Shown: positions 43,630 to 52,179 of the stretch, piece after piece
Numbering within the stretch: position 1 is the first letter of the stretch
Layout: each line of letters begins with the position of its first letter
NCBI GenBank assembly: GCA_019454105.1
Contig: CP075364.1
Span: 2,483,362 to 2,547,361 of the forward strand
Direction: 5' to 3'
From: Fimbriimonadaceae bacterium
Lineage (GTDB): Bacteria; Armatimonadota; Fimbriimonadia; Fimbriimonadales; Fimbriimonadaceae
DNA length: 64,000 nt
Notes under the pieces: generated by a model
Database searches by the model: none
Told to the model about the DNA's origin: nothing
The model's input: the letters and a program-made list of their open reading frames with translations, nothing else
Program-made: the position numbers and the translations under genes

Positions 43630-44211
43630 TCAAGACGACCGTGCCTTCCACCAAGCTTGCGGGTCGTTGAGTCGGTCAGGGTACTTCCTGGTCATGGCCC
43701 GAATCCACCTTGCCGATTCCACCGCTTGCCACCTCACGCTTGGGTCAGGATGGCGCCGGAGCTTTGTCAGGGCCGGTAGGGCTGCGGGATCTCCGAGCCG
43801 GCCCATCGAATATGCAGCGGCATGAGAAACCCGGGCGTCATCACAATCAGCCAGCTTCAAGAGGCAAGCAAGGCCGTTCGGGTTCCCGTGGTTGCCGATG
43901 GCGAGGATGACGGTCGCATCGGGGCGGCCCTCGTGACAAACTTGTTCTTCCAGCAGAGACAGGACTCGCGGGTCGCGCCAGCGCACGAGACGTTGTAAAG
44001 CCTCGCCTCGGGCGGGCCGCGAGCCGTCCTTGACGATACGCGCCATGGCCTCAAAAGACCCGGGTCGGAGCCGGTCAAGCTCATCAAGAGCTTGGTGCAG
44101 ATCTTTGCCTCTGGGATGAAGAGCCGTTGAGGCGATTCGGTCGGGTTCTTCGCCTTCCTGCCCTATTGCAAAAGTGAAAGCTAAAGCGGCTAGGAGTCCG
44201 GCGCGGCGCAT
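43630..44211 (-). CDS. Exported HEAT-repeat protein inserted in the ribosomal cluster
   Basis: A 193-residue protein with a signal peptide (MRRAGLLAALAFTFAIG) and helical HEAT-type repeats: EALQRLVRWRDPRVLSLLEEQ, LACLLKLADCDDARVSHAAAYSMGRLGDPAALPALTKL and HPDPSVRWQAVESARWI. HEAT domains mediate protein contacts. The open frame runs further upstream to 45039 but that part is antisense to map and has no family character; the signal peptide fixes the start. It lies on the opposite strand between adk and map, genes that are adjacent in most bacteria. Function unknown. Confidence 0.75.
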   Translation of the reverse strand: MRRAGLLAALAFTFAIGQEGEEPDRIASTALHPRGKDLHQALDELDRLRPGSFEAMARIVKDGSRPARGEALQRLVRWRDPRVLSLLEEQVCHEGRPDATVILAIGNHGNPNGLACLLKLADCDDARVSHAAAYSMGRLGDPAALPALTKLRRHPDPSVRWQAVESARWIRAMTRKYPDRLNDPQAWWKARSS

Positions 44212-44320
44212 TCCAGGAAGGTCAACGTCGCCCGGACTCAGCAGGTTCCGGAGTCGATCAGGCTGAACATTGAGCCTCTGCTTTGACCGGGGTCCGCCCG
44301 GCGATCTGGCCCTGCTGGCC

Positions 44321-44326
44321 CATAAT
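44321..44326 (+). promoter_or_regulatory. Candidate -10 for the map-infA unit
   Basis: CATAAT, 11 bases before the map start, with no good -35 (TTGACC at 44283 is 32 bases away). A promoter is needed here because the reversed HEAT gene separates map from adk. The leader would be only about 5 bases. Confidence 0.35.
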
Positions 44327-44337
44327 GCCAGGGCCGG

Positions 44338-45087
44338 ATGATCGTGCTCAAGAAGGAAAGCGAGATCGCGAAGATGCGCGAGGCGGGGAGGATCCTCGCC
44401 CGGACGTTGCGCACCGTCAGCGAGTCGATCGTTCCAGGAAAGACAACCCTGCTCGATCTCGACATGCTGGCTGAGCGGCTCATCCTTGAGTCTGGTGCCG
44501 TCCCGAGTTTCAAGGGCTACCGGGACTACCCGGCCGCCACCTGCATCAGCGTGAACGAGGTCGTCATCCACGGGATCCCGACCGAGCGAGTCCTCCAGGA
44601 GGGCGACATTATCGACCTCGACTTTGGGGTCTATAAGGACGGCTTCCATGCCGACAGCGCTTGGACCTTCCCGATCGGCACAATTTCGCCGGCTGCCCAA
44701 CGGCTCTTGAACGTGACCCGCGAGTCGCTCTTCCAAGGCATCGCCAAGTTCCGGGTCGGCAACAAGATCGGCGACGTCTCGGCGGCGATCCAGAAGTACG
44801 TGGAGAAAAACGGCTATTCGATCGTCCGCGACCTGGTCGGGCACGGGATCGGCCGCGACCTTCATGAAGAGCCCAGCGTGCCCAACTTCGGCAAGCCTGG
44901 CCGGGGGGCGCCGATCAAGGAGGGCATGACCGTCTGCATCGAGCCGATGGTGAACGAGGGCACGGCCAAAGTCGTCACTCTTGACGATGGCTGGACCGTG
45001 GTTACCGCCGATGGTAAACTCTCCGCACATTTTGAGCACACGGTCGTCGTCACCAAGGACGGGCCTGAGTTGCTCACTGTGGAGTGA
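44338..45087 (+). CDS. map: Methionine aminopeptidase, type I
   Basis: A 249-residue enzyme that removes the initiator Met. Metal ligands occur in the family order: DLDFGVYKDGFHADSAWT (two Asp), GHGIGRDLHEEPSVPNF (His), MTVCIEPMVNEGTAKV (Glu) and AHFEHTVVVTKDGPELLT (Glu). Start ATG at 44338. Usual partner of adk and infA in the ribosomal cluster; infA follows by 14 bp. Confidence 0.97.
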   Translation: MIVLKKESEIAKMREAGRILARTLRTVSESIVPGKTTLLDLDMLAERLILESGAVPSFKGYRDYPAATCISVNEVVIHGIPTERVLQEGDIIDLDFGVYKDGFHADSAWTFPIGTISPAAQRLLNVTRESLFQGIAKFRVGNKIGDVSAAIQKYVEKNGYSIVRDLVGHGIGRDLHEEPSVPNFGKPGRGAPIKEGMTVCIEPMVNEGTAKVVTLDDGWTVVTADGKLSAHFEHTVVVTKDGPELLTVE

Positions 45088-45101
45088 GTTAAAGAGAACA
45101 C

Positions 45102-45368
45102 ATGGCAGGCCGAGGGCGACGACCCTACGTTTATCGCAAGAAGGACGACCCGAACAAGGAAGAGGGGATCACCCTTGAAGGGGTCGTCATCGAGAACCTT
45201 CCCAACGCCCAATTCAGGGTCAAGCTCGATGAGACGGGTGGCGAGATCCTTTGCTACGTCAGTGGAAAGATGCGCAAGCATTGGATCCGCATCATGACCG
45301 GGGACCGGGTCAAAGTCGAGGTTTCGCCGTACGATTTGACAAGGGCCAGGATCGTCTTCCGATACTAG
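45102..45368 (+). CDS. infA: Translation initiation factor IF-1 with N-terminal extension
   Basis: An 88-residue protein with the IF-1 OB fold: [65 protein letters not shown]-1 is usually ~72 residues; here ~16-18 extra basic residues ([21 protein letters not shown]) precede the fold. It occupies the ribosomal A site during initiation. AAAGAG is upstream of the ATG. Confidence 0.95.
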   Translation: MAGRGRRPYVYRKKDDPNKEEGITLEGVVIENLPNAQFRVKLDETGGEILCYVSGKMRKHWIRIMTGDRVKVEVSPYDLTRARIVFRY

Positions 45369-45436
45369 GCGCCGAAGGTCCCAAAACATCGGTCAACGGC
45401 CCGGAAGGGTCGGGCCTCGCCGACCTGAATACCTGG

Positions 45437-45442
45437 TATCAT
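45437..45442 (+). promoter_or_regulatory. Candidate -10 of the rpmJ-rpsI operon
   Basis: TATCAT in GGTATCATCCGC, 81 bp before rpmJ, identical over 12 bases to the site before rpsN. CGGAAGGG is again ~35 bases upstream (45402). The leader after it contains GCGCC...GGCGC arms (~45451-45479). Confidence 0.45.
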
Positions 45443-45522
45443 CCGCGTCCGCGCCTGAGGGAACGCCCCGTCGGCGCGACTACCCCAAGCTTCGGCTTGA
45501 ACCTAAAGACGGAACGAAGACC

Positions 45523-45636
45523 ATGAAAGTACGGGCCAGCGTGAAGAAAATCTGTGACAAGTGCAAGATCATCAAGCGCGAAGGCGTCGTGCGTGTGATC
45601 TGCGTGAACCCCAAGCACAAACAGCGGCAAGGCTGA
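45523..45636 (+). CDS. rpmJ: 50S ribosomal protein L36
   Basis: A 37-residue protein: [19 protein letters not shown], then [16 protein letters not shown]. The zinc ribbon C-x2-C...C-x4-H is complete, marking the zinc form of L36. ATG at 45523, TGA at 45634-45636. Between infA and rpsM as usual. Confidence 0.95.
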   Translation: MKVRASVKKICDKCKIIKREGVVRVICVNPKHKQRQG

Positions 45637-45658
45637 AGGAACCAGGACAAGAAGCTCA

Positions 45659-46036
45659 ATGGCACGTATTGCAGGCGTCGATCTACCGAGGGACAAAGCC
45701 GTTTTCTACGGCATCCAAAGCATTTACGGCATCGGCCCCCGCCGGGCCAGCGAGATCATCGAGAAGACCGGGCTCGACCCGCGCAAGAAGATCCGCGACC
45801 TTTCGGACGACGAAGTCGGCAAACTGAGGAACGTCATCGACGAGGACTATGACGTCGAGGGCGACCTGCGTCGCGAAGTGTTCTCGAACATCCGGCGCTT
45901 GATCGAGATCGGTTCTTATCGCGGGCTCAGGCATCGCCGGGGCCTCCCGACCCGTGGCCAAAGGACGAGGAGCAACGCCCGCACCCGCAAGGGCAAGGCC
46001 AAGACCGTCGCTGGCAAGAAGAAGGCTAAGAAGTAA
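45659..46036 (+). CDS. rpsM: 30S ribosomal protein S13
   Basis: A 125-residue protein with [26 protein letters not shown] and the C-terminal [27 protein letters not shown] tail, which contacts tRNA and the 50S bridge. 22 bp after rpmJ with GAAGGA near the start. Confidence 0.97.
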   Translation: MARIAGVDLPRDKAVFYGIQSIYGIGPRRASEIIEKTGLDPRKKIRDLSDDEVGKLRNVIDEDYDVEGDLRREVFSNIRRLIEIGSYRGLRHRRGLPTRGQRTRSNARTRKGKAKTVAGKKKAKK

Positions 46037-46041
46037 CTGGA

Positions 46042-46434
46042 ATGGCGAGAAAACCCACCACTCGAGGCAAGCAGAAGGAAAAGAGGCAGGTCGCCCACGG
46101 CCGAGCCTACATTCACTCGTCTTTCAACAACACCATCGTCACCGTCACCGACCCCCAGGGCAACACGCTCTGCTGGGCCAGCAGCGGCCACGTCGGCTTC
46201 AAAGGGAGCCGCAAGGGAACCCCGTTCGCCGCTCAGCTCAGCGCGGAGAAGTGCTCGCAGAAGGCGCGAGACCACGGAATGGAGACAGTCGACGTGTTCG
46301 TCAGCGGGCCAGGCGGCGGCCGGGAGACCGCGATCAGGTCCCTCAACGCCAACGGCATCAAGGTCGTTTCGATCCGCGACGTCACGCGTGTCCCCCACAA
46401 CGGCTGCCGGCCTCCCAAGAAGCGACGCGTCTAA
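46042..46434 (+). CDS. rpsK: 30S ribosomal protein S11
   Basis: A 130-residue protein with [44 protein letters not shown] and the C-terminal [17 protein letters not shown] of S11, at the 30S platform. Next gene is rpoA, 12 bp downstream; rpsD, which normally lies between them, is absent. Confidence 0.97.
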   Translation: MARKPTTRGKQKEKRQVAHGRAYIHSSFNNTIVTVTDPQGNTLCWASSGHVGFKGSRKGTPFAAQLSAEKCSQKARDHGMETVDVFVSGPGGGRETAIRSLNANGIKVVSIRDVTRVPHNGCRPPKKRRV

Positions 46435-46446
46435 ACCACAAGACTT

Positions 46447-47433
46447 ATGCCAGCGATCCACACACTCGAACTCAATCAAGACTACGCCAAGTTCGTCCTC
46501 GAGCCCCTCGAAAGAGGATACGGCCAGACGATAGGCAACGCCCTCCGCAGGGTGCTCTACAGCAGCATCCAAGGCGCGGCCGTCCAAGCCGTTCGCATCG
46601 AAAAGGTCTTTCATGAGTTCGCCCCGATCCCGGGAGCCAAAGAGGACACGACCGAGTTTCTTCTCAACATCAAAGACCTCGCTGTCCGGTGGGAGGACGA
46701 AGGGACTCCTCCCGAAGAAGTCGTCCTTCGGCTCAACGTCAAGGGCCCGGGCCGAGTCACCGGCGCGGACATCGTTTGCCCCCCCGGTGTCAGAGTCGTC
46801 AACCCCGAGTGCTACCTGGCCACGCTCAGCGACCCGAAGGCGTCGCTCAACGCCGAGCTCTACCTGGGTTGGGGCACGGGCTACGTGCTCCCTGACCGGC
46901 ACGAGCAGTACAAGGGCGTGATCGGGACGATCCCGACCGGCTCCCAGTACACGCCGGTCAAGAAGGTGAACTATATCGTCGAAGCCACCCGCGTGGGGAT
47001 GCGCACCGACTACGAAAGGCTTGTCTTGGAAGTCTGGACCAATGGATCCGTCGCCCCGAACGACGCCGTGACCCAAGCCGCCCACATTCTTGACAAGTAC
47101 TTCAAGATGTTCTTCGAACTCGGCAAGCTCGGGGCTGAGATCGCCCTGGGAACTGACGAGAACATTTCGGCCGAGCTCGCCAACGTCCCCGAGATCAAGA
47201 TCGAGGACCTTGAGTTCAGCCAACGAACCTTCAATTGTCTGCGGAGGGCCGGGATCATGACCCTGCGGCACCTCGCCGCCGTCAACGAGGCCGACCTGAC
47301 CAGCATCCGAGGCTTCGGCAAGAAGTCCCTCAACGAAGTCAGGGACAAACTCGCCGAGCACGACATCGAGCTTAAGGCGGCCAAGGGCGGCTACATCAAC
47401 CTCGACCTTCTGGACGACGAGGAAGACTTCTAA
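46447..47433 (+). CDS. rpoA: RNA polymerase alpha subunit
   Basis: A 328-residue protein. N-terminal dimerisation domain: FVLEPLERGYGQTIGNALRRVLYSSIQGAAV; C-terminal domain after a linker at ~235: IEDLEFSQRTFNCLRRAGIMTLRHLAAVNEADLTSIRGFGKKSLNEV, the helix-hairpin-helix that binds UP elements. The tail (GGYINLDLLDDEEDF) is acidic. Length equals the E. coli protein. 15 bp before rplQ. Confidence 0.98.
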   Translation: MPAIHTLELNQDYAKFVLEPLERGYGQTIGNALRRVLYSSIQGAAVQAVRIEKVFHEFAPIPGAKEDTTEFLLNIKDLAVRWEDEGTPPEEVVLRLNVKGPGRVTGADIVCPPGVRVVNPECYLATLSDPKASLNAELYLGWGTGYVLPDRHEQYKGVIGTIPTGSQYTPVKKVNYIVEATRVGMRTDYERLVLEVWTNGSVAPNDAVTQAAHILDKYFKMFFELGKLGAEIALGTDENISAELANVPEIKIEDLEFSQRTFNCLRRAGIMTLRHLAAVNEADLTSIRGFGKKSLNEVRDKLAEHDIELKAAKGGYINLDLLDDEEDF

Positions 47434-47448
47434 TCGGATCGAACGGCC

Positions 47449-47901
47449 ATGCGACACAAGAACGACCATCGTAAACTCGGACTTCCCAGCGACCAGCGCC
47501 GGGCCCTCTTGACCAACCTCGCCCGGCAGTTCGTGCGGGTCGGGTACGTCCACACCACCCATGGCCGGGCCAAGGAACTCCAGCGCGTCGTGGAGAAGCT
47601 CATCACGACGGCCAAGAACGACAGCCTTCACGCGCGGCGCGAGGCTCGAAAGATCCTCGTCGGCCACTCCAGGTCGTCCGCCCGCCCGACCAAGGCCCTG
47701 GCCGGCAAGACCGACCTGGAGAAGCTTCAAATCCTCCAAGAGAGGTCGCTGATCAATGGCGAAGACCTTGTCAAGCACCTCTTCGACCATGTAGCCCCGC
47801 TGTACGCCAAGCGGAACGGTGGCTACACCAGGCTGACCCGCACCGGTACCCGCAGAGGGGACGGAGCGGACACCGCCGTTCTCGAACTTGTCCGGGACTA
47901 A
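47449..47901 (+). CDS. rplQ: 50S ribosomal protein L17
   Basis: A 150-residue protein with MRHKNDHRKLGLPSDQRRALLTNLARQFVRVGYVHTTHGRAKELQRVVEKLIT and the C-terminal NGGYTRLTRTGTRRGDGADTAVLELV. L17 lies near the exit tunnel. Its end overlaps the TTG start of truA by 14 bp. Confidence 0.97.
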   Translation: MRHKNDHRKLGLPSDQRRALLTNLARQFVRVGYVHTTHGRAKELQRVVEKLITTAKNDSLHARREARKILVGHSRSSARPTKALAGKTDLEKLQILQERSLINGEDLVKHLFDHVAPLYAKRNGGYTRLTRTGTRRGDGADTAVLELVRD

Positions 47902-48694
47902 GATCCGGCGCGTCAAACTCGCCGTCGCTTACGACGGCACCGACTTCTGCGGCTGGGCGCCGCAAAACGGACAGCGGACTGTCCACGGCACTTTGACAAA
48001 GGCAGTGCGCCAGGTCTCGGGCGAAGACAACGAGATCACCGGGGCAAGCCGGACCGACGGAGGAGCCCACGCCAAGGGACAGGTCTGCGTCTTCGACACG
48101 CGACGCCCGATCAAGCCAAGCAACTGGGTGAGGGCTCTCAACGACGTCCTTCCAAGCGACCTTGCGACGGTCGGGGCCCAGTTCGTGGCCCGCGAATTCC
48201 ACCCGAGGTTTTGGGCGATCGAACGGTGGTACCGCTATCGCCTCCTGATCGGAACCCGCGACCCCTTTCGCGTTCGGTACACCCACGGAGTCTGGAGGCC
48301 GCTCGATCTCGGCGCCATGGACCGCGCCGCCCAGGCCCTCGTCGGGGAGCACGACTTCAGAGCCTTCTCCCAACTCATGCTTCCCGAAGCGAACACGGTC
48401 CGCGAAGTGAGAGCGGCCACGATCAGGGCGGTCAAAGACGAGATCTGGATCGACATCGTCGGGACAGCCTTCGTTCGAGGAATGATGAGACGGATCAGCG
48501 GCGCGCTGTGGGAGATCGGAAGGGGCCGACGGCCAGAAGACTGGATCGGCTCGCTTCTCAGAGAGGCTCCAGCTGAGACAGGAGAATGGCCGCCAGTGCT
48601 TCCAGCCAAGGGGCTGACCCTCATGAAAGTACGATATGGCAGGGCCCCCAGCGAGCAGGTCAGGCTCCAAGTACAAGAAGAAAACCAGGATTGA
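47888..48694 (+). CDS. truA: tRNA pseudouridine(38-40) synthase TruA
   Basis: A 268-residue enzyme modifying positions 38-40 of tRNA anticodon arms. The catalytic Asp is in GASRTDGGAHA, and the family blocks VAYDGTDFCGW, FHPRFWAIERWYRYRL and HDFRAFS are present. TTG at 47888 is the only usable start near the conserved domain. The truA-rplM-rpsI order is common in Firmicutes and relatives. Confidence 0.93.
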   Translation: MSGTKIRRVKLAVAYDGTDFCGWAPQNGQRTVHGTLTKAVRQVSGEDNEITGASRTDGGAHAKGQVCVFDTRRPIKPSNWVRALNDVLPSDLATVGAQFVAREFHPRFWAIERWYRYRLLIGTRDPFRVRYTHGVWRPLDLGAMDRAAQALVGEHDFRAFSQLMLPEANTVREVRAATIRAVKDEIWIDIVGTAFVRGMMRRISGALWEIGRGRRPEDWIGSLLREAPAETGEWPPVLPAKGLTLMKVRYGRAPSEQVRLQVQEENQD

Positions 48695-48723
48695 ACGGAC
48701 ACAACAACGAAACAAGGAAAGCG

Positions 48724-49158
48724 ATGAACAGGACATATACGGCAAAGCCGAGCACGATCGAAAGAAAGTGGCACGTGGTCGACGCGACCGGCGTGCCGAT
48801 CGGTCGTCTTGCTGCGGCGGTCGCGCAAGTGCTTCGAGGCAAGCACAAGCCGACCTTCACTTACAACATGGACTGCGGCGATTTCGTCATCGTCGTGAAC
48901 GCGGACAAGGCAGTGTGGACAGGCAACAACAAGCCGGACGAACTGCTCTATTGGCACACGGGCTGGCCCGGCGGACTCCGGAACATTAGTCGCGGAGACA
49001 TGCTCGAGACCAAGCCTGAGAAGCTGATCGAGAAGGTCGTCTGGGGCATGCTTCCCAAGACCAAACTCGGCAAGGCCACGTTCAAGAAGCTGAAGGTCTA
49101 CTCAGGCTCCGACCATCCCCATGCCGCCCAGAACCCCGTGGCCATGGAGGTCAAGTAA
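48724..49158 (+). CDS. rplM: 50S ribosomal protein L13
   Basis: A 144-residue protein starting [46 protein letters not shown] with [13 protein letters not shown]-type core and C-terminal [10 protein letters not shown]. The upstream part of the frame lies within truA. It ends TAATG with rpsI. Confidence 0.96.
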   Translation: MNRTYTAKPSTIERKWHVVDATGVPIGRLAAAVAQVLRGKHKPTFTYNMDCGDFVIVVNADKAVWTGNNKPDELLYWHTGWPGGLRNISRGDMLETKPEKLIEKVVWGMLPKTKLGKATFKKLKVYSGSDHPHAAQNPVAMEVK

Positions 49159-49553
49159 TGGCGAAGAACGCGATCAGCTATGGCACCGGGCGCCGGAAGT
49201 GCGCCGTGGCCAGAGTCTGGCTCGAACCAGGCGAGGGCCTCATCACGATCAACGACCGAGACTTCAAAGACTATCTTTGCCGACCAGTGCTGGAGATCTT
49301 GGTCAAGTCGCCGATCGAAGCCCTTGAGGTCGACGGCCGGTACAACATCCGGGCGCGAGTCAAAGGAGGCGGAGTCTCCGGCCAGGCTGGGGCGGTGCGC
49401 CTTGGCATCAGCCGTGCGCTCGTCCAGCTTGACGAGGGCCTTCGGAAGTCTCTCCGTGCCGGCGGTTTCCTGACCCGCGACGCCAGGGTCAAAGAACGCA
49501 AGAAATACGGGCGAAAGAAAGCACGTCGCGGCTTCCAGTTCGTCAAGCGCTGA
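49158..49553 (+). CDS. rpsI: 30S ribosomal protein S9
   Basis: A 131-residue protein with [40 protein letters not shown] and the C-terminal [17 protein letters not shown], whose Lys-Arg end touches P-site tRNA. Start ATG overlaps the rplM TAA by one base. Last gene of the cluster; a strong terminator follows. Confidence 0.97.
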   Translation: MAKNAISYGTGRRKCAVARVWLEPGEGLITINDRDFKDYLCRPVLEILVKSPIEALEVDGRYNIRARVKGGGVSGQAGAVRLGISRALVQLDEGLRKSLRAGGFLTRDARVKERKKYGRKKARRGFQFVKR

Positions 49554-49573
49554 TTCGTTCCTTCGCTTTCCTC

Positions 49574-49616
49574 ACCGCCTCCAGAGTGGCCTGACACCTG
49601 GGGGCGGTCTTCGTTT
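49574..49616 (+). terminator. Terminator of the ribosomal cluster
   Basis: Arms ACCGCCTCCAG (49574-49584) and CTGGGGGCGGT (49598-49608), one G-U pair, 13-base loop, then CTTCGTTT. It stands 20 bp after rpsI and reaches the stop codon of the convergent barrel gene. Confidence 0.75.
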
Positions 49617-52179
49617 AGAACCGGCCAAAGTTGAACGCCAGTTCGATGTCGAGCCCGCTTGACCGATAAGACCCGGTCGTGATCTGCGGATCGCGGCTCC
49701 TGACGTCGATCACACGGTAGCCCACATTCAATGCGAGGCTCTGCCAAATCTGATATTGATAAGTCAGATTCAGGTTCATCGTCTCTTGGGCGGCCGTGCC
49801 CGTTCCTCGGCCGTTGTCGATGCCAAAAGAAAGAGTGTGCCTCCTGGCAAGTTGATAGGACAGCCCGACTTCGTACTGAAAGTAGTCCTGGCTGAACGCC
49901 GAGCTTCCACTGGTCAATAGGGAAGTGAACCCTGCCCGGTAGCTCAAGCGACCCCAGGGCCCCCCTGTCGCGAAGAGCGACGAGGTGACGGTGTCGTTGA
50001 CGTCCCGGCCCAATCCAAAGCGCGTCCTGTAAATGTCGATCGACCCGCTTAGTGTCGTCTGGATCGGCAACGACCAGTCGGCCCCAAAACTGAGCGACGT
50101 CGTCTCTGAGTTGGAAGTCAATCCGCCCGCGCTCTTCTCAAAAGCGGAACCAGCGTTCAAGGTGAGGGAGTCAAACGCGGTCCAGTTGGCCGTGACCGAA
50201 GCCCGCTGACGTCTCGCCGCGCCAGTGAAAGCCGACCCTCCGGCTCCGTTGCTGAACCCGTTTCCGTCGTAGCCCAGCCCTGCCCCGGCGTTGAATCCGA
50301 TCAGAGACGAGCGGCCACCGTCGCTGTCAAGGCCGTCCAATCTGACTGAGAACCTGTCGCTTGGCCGGTAGGTAGCACCGAGGGCCAGATCCCGGCCCAA
50401 GCTCGTGTCCTTGCCCGCTCCGATCCGGCTGGCTGTGGCAGAAAGATCGGCGGACCAGAAGCGCCCGGCGTCATAGGTGAGCCCGATGTCGGCTGACTGG
50501 ATGTTGAAGCGTCGCCTTGTCAGGGCTCCGTTCAAGGAGGCTGGGCCATTCGCAAACTGGTTCGAGAGATCGATCCGAGTCCGGAGTCGGCCAAAGTCGA
50601 GGTTCGTTCCGAGGTTCGTGGAGTCGAGCTCGGTCTTGTTGGCCCCGATCTTGGATTCGCGGCGGGTGTGCCCCAACTGCCAGGGCGCTCCCCCCGCGAT
50701 CGGTGTAAAGCTGACGCTCGCGTTCGCAGCCGAAAATCGGCTCGAGGCCCTTTGGACGCCCGTTCCGGTCGAGACGCTCCCGTTCCTGTAACTTAAATCG
50801 TATTGCCACCGTGGCCCTTGCGGCAGAGAAGCGGACAAGTCGACCGTCCGTTCGTTCCTGGTGAATCCAGTGGACTCGATCCCGACAAACCCTGGGGCCA
50901 CGTCGGTCAAGGATCCCTTGACCGTGCCGCCTCCTCTCACTGGCACGGTCAACACCGCCCCTCGGGCCTGTCCGCTTTGCCCGTCCGGCCCCAGGGCGCG
51001 GCCCGTCGCCTGGTGAAGCAAGAGCGATCCTCGCCCGCCGAGCCCGATTCGATAATCAAGTCCGACCACCTCCCGGTTCTGGGAAACGGTGCGAACCGAG
51101 CGAGGTGTATAGACGGCGATGACGGTCGCGGTCGGCGGCGGCTGGAACAACAGATAAAAGATCGCCGAGTTGTCCGCGTCGAACCGATAATCGCGGCCGA
51201 GGACTTTGCGATCGTTGTTCGCCCCCGATTGCACATAGATCTCCACTTCTCGAATGTCCAGAGGCTCGAACTGAAGCGTGTAAGGGGTGCCGGGAGGGAA
51301 AGCTTGAAAGGCTTCTCGTCGCCGGGTGCTCCGGTTGCTTGAACCAGCCCTTTGGCGGAGCGCGGTGACGCCGAGTCGCCCGGACTTACCGACTTCATAA
51401 GCCACGCGGGCCCCTTCGACCTTTCCCGCTGCGCCTCCGGCCCCAAGCGCCTCGTACGTGGCGACGATCGTGCTCGTCGGCGGCACGATCCTCCCATCGG
51501 CCGGAGAGCCATTGATGAAGGTCACCGATCCGAGGTCGTAGTCGATCAAATAGTCCTTTCCAAAACTCTGCGGAACACCGTCAAGTTGGATCGACTCAGA
51601 ACCTCTGACGATCTGGCTGGACTGCAAGAAATACGGCCCGGGCGTGTTGTTCCCTTGGAAGCTGACAGTTCGAGCCTCTCCCCGCGCTTCACTGGTGACG
51701 ACGGCTGCCTCAAGCTGCCTCGTCTTATAGGCCACGTGGGCACCGGTCAGGCTCTTGTCGAAGCGAGCATATGGGTTTCCACCCAAAGTCGCCTGGATGT
51801 CGCCGAAACTGGCTTTCCATGGCCCCTTGTCGACATTGACGGAAAATCGGTCAGCCTGCGGGTCTTGGAATCGACTGTCTTGGATATTGAGGTTGAAATC
51901 GAGCAATCCCAAGACCTTGTTCCCTTGGACTTGGAGGTTTCCAAAGTCCGTGAACTTGGACAATCCCCGGCCCCCGTATTCGAAAAGGTCGTAGCTGTCA
52001 CGGTCGCCCGTCACGGTTCTCGAGTGATAGCCGAGACGCCTCCAGCCTGTCACTTGCACACGTTGGCCTATTTGATCGTCGAACCATTTGCCCAAGCCAC
52101 TGGCCCGTTCAGACTCTTGCGCCGTCGCCGCCAGCGAGGTCACAAGTGCGAGGCTAACGCAACAGTCTTTGAAGCGCAT
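49615..52179 (-). CDS. Large outer-membrane beta-barrel protein of unknown function
   Basis: An 854-residue protein with a signal peptide (MRFKDCCVSLALVTSLAATAQ). Two copies of a surface-protein module of the type SESIQLDGVPQSFGKDYLIDYDLGSVTFI (~190-230 and ~320-360) sit in the first half. The second half is a run of alternating amphipathic strands (LSLTYQYQIWQSLALNVGYR and similar), and the protein ends in Phe (AFNFGRF), the usual BAM-recognised end. I infer an outer-membrane barrel of roughly 20 strands; no porin or TonB-receptor motif is recognisable. It overlaps csaB by 26 bp and is last in the envelope operon. Confidence 0.65.
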   Translation of the reverse strand: MRFKDCCVSLALVTSLAATAQESERASGLGKWFDDQIGQRVQVTGWRRLGYHSRTVTGDRDSYDLFEYGGRGLSKFTDFGNLQVQGNKVLGLLDFNLNIQDSRFQDPQADRFSVNVDKGPWKASFGDIQATLGGNPYARFDKSLTGAHVAYKTRQLEAAVVTSEARGEARTVSFQGNNTPGPYFLQSSQIVRGSESIQLDGVPQSFGKDYLIDYDLGSVTFINGSPADGRIVPPTSTIVATYEALGAGGAAGKVEGARVAYEVGKSGRLGVTALRQRAGSSNRSTRRREAFQAFPPGTPYTLQFEPLDIREVEIYVQSGANNDRKVLGRDYRFDADNSAIFYLLFQPPPTATVIAVYTPRSVRTVSQNREVVGLDYRIGLGGRGSLLLHQATGRALGPDGQSGQARGAVLTVPVRGGGTVKGSLTDVAPGFVGIESTGFTRNERTVDLSASLPQGPRWQYDLSYRNGSVSTGTGVQRASSRFSAANASVSFTPIAGGAPWQLGHTRRESKIGANKTELDSTNLGTNLDFGRLRTRIDLSNQFANGPASLNGALTRRRFNIQSADIGLTYDAGRFWSADLSATASRIGAGKDTSLGRDLALGATYRPSDRFSVRLDGLDSDGGRSSLIGFNAGAGLGYDGNGFSNGAGGSAFTGAARRQRASVTANWTAFDSLTLNAGSAFEKSAGGLTSNSETTSLSFGADWSLPIQTTLSGSIDIYRTRFGLGRDVNDTVTSSLFATGGPWGRLSYRAGFTSLLTSGSSAFSQDYFQYEVGLSYQLARRHTLSFGIDNGRGTGTAAQETMNLNLTYQYQIWQSLALNVGYRVIDVRSRDPQITTGSYRSSGLDIELAFNFGRF

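Noticed and set aside
44212-45039. Upstream extension of the HEAT-repeat frame
   Set aside because: It is antisense to map and infA upstream; the signal peptide at 44211 marks the real start.
45916-47916. A 666-codon open frame on the minus strand across rpsK, rpoA and rplQ
   Set aside because: It mirrors three universal genes; the translation has no family character and reflects GC-rich third positions.
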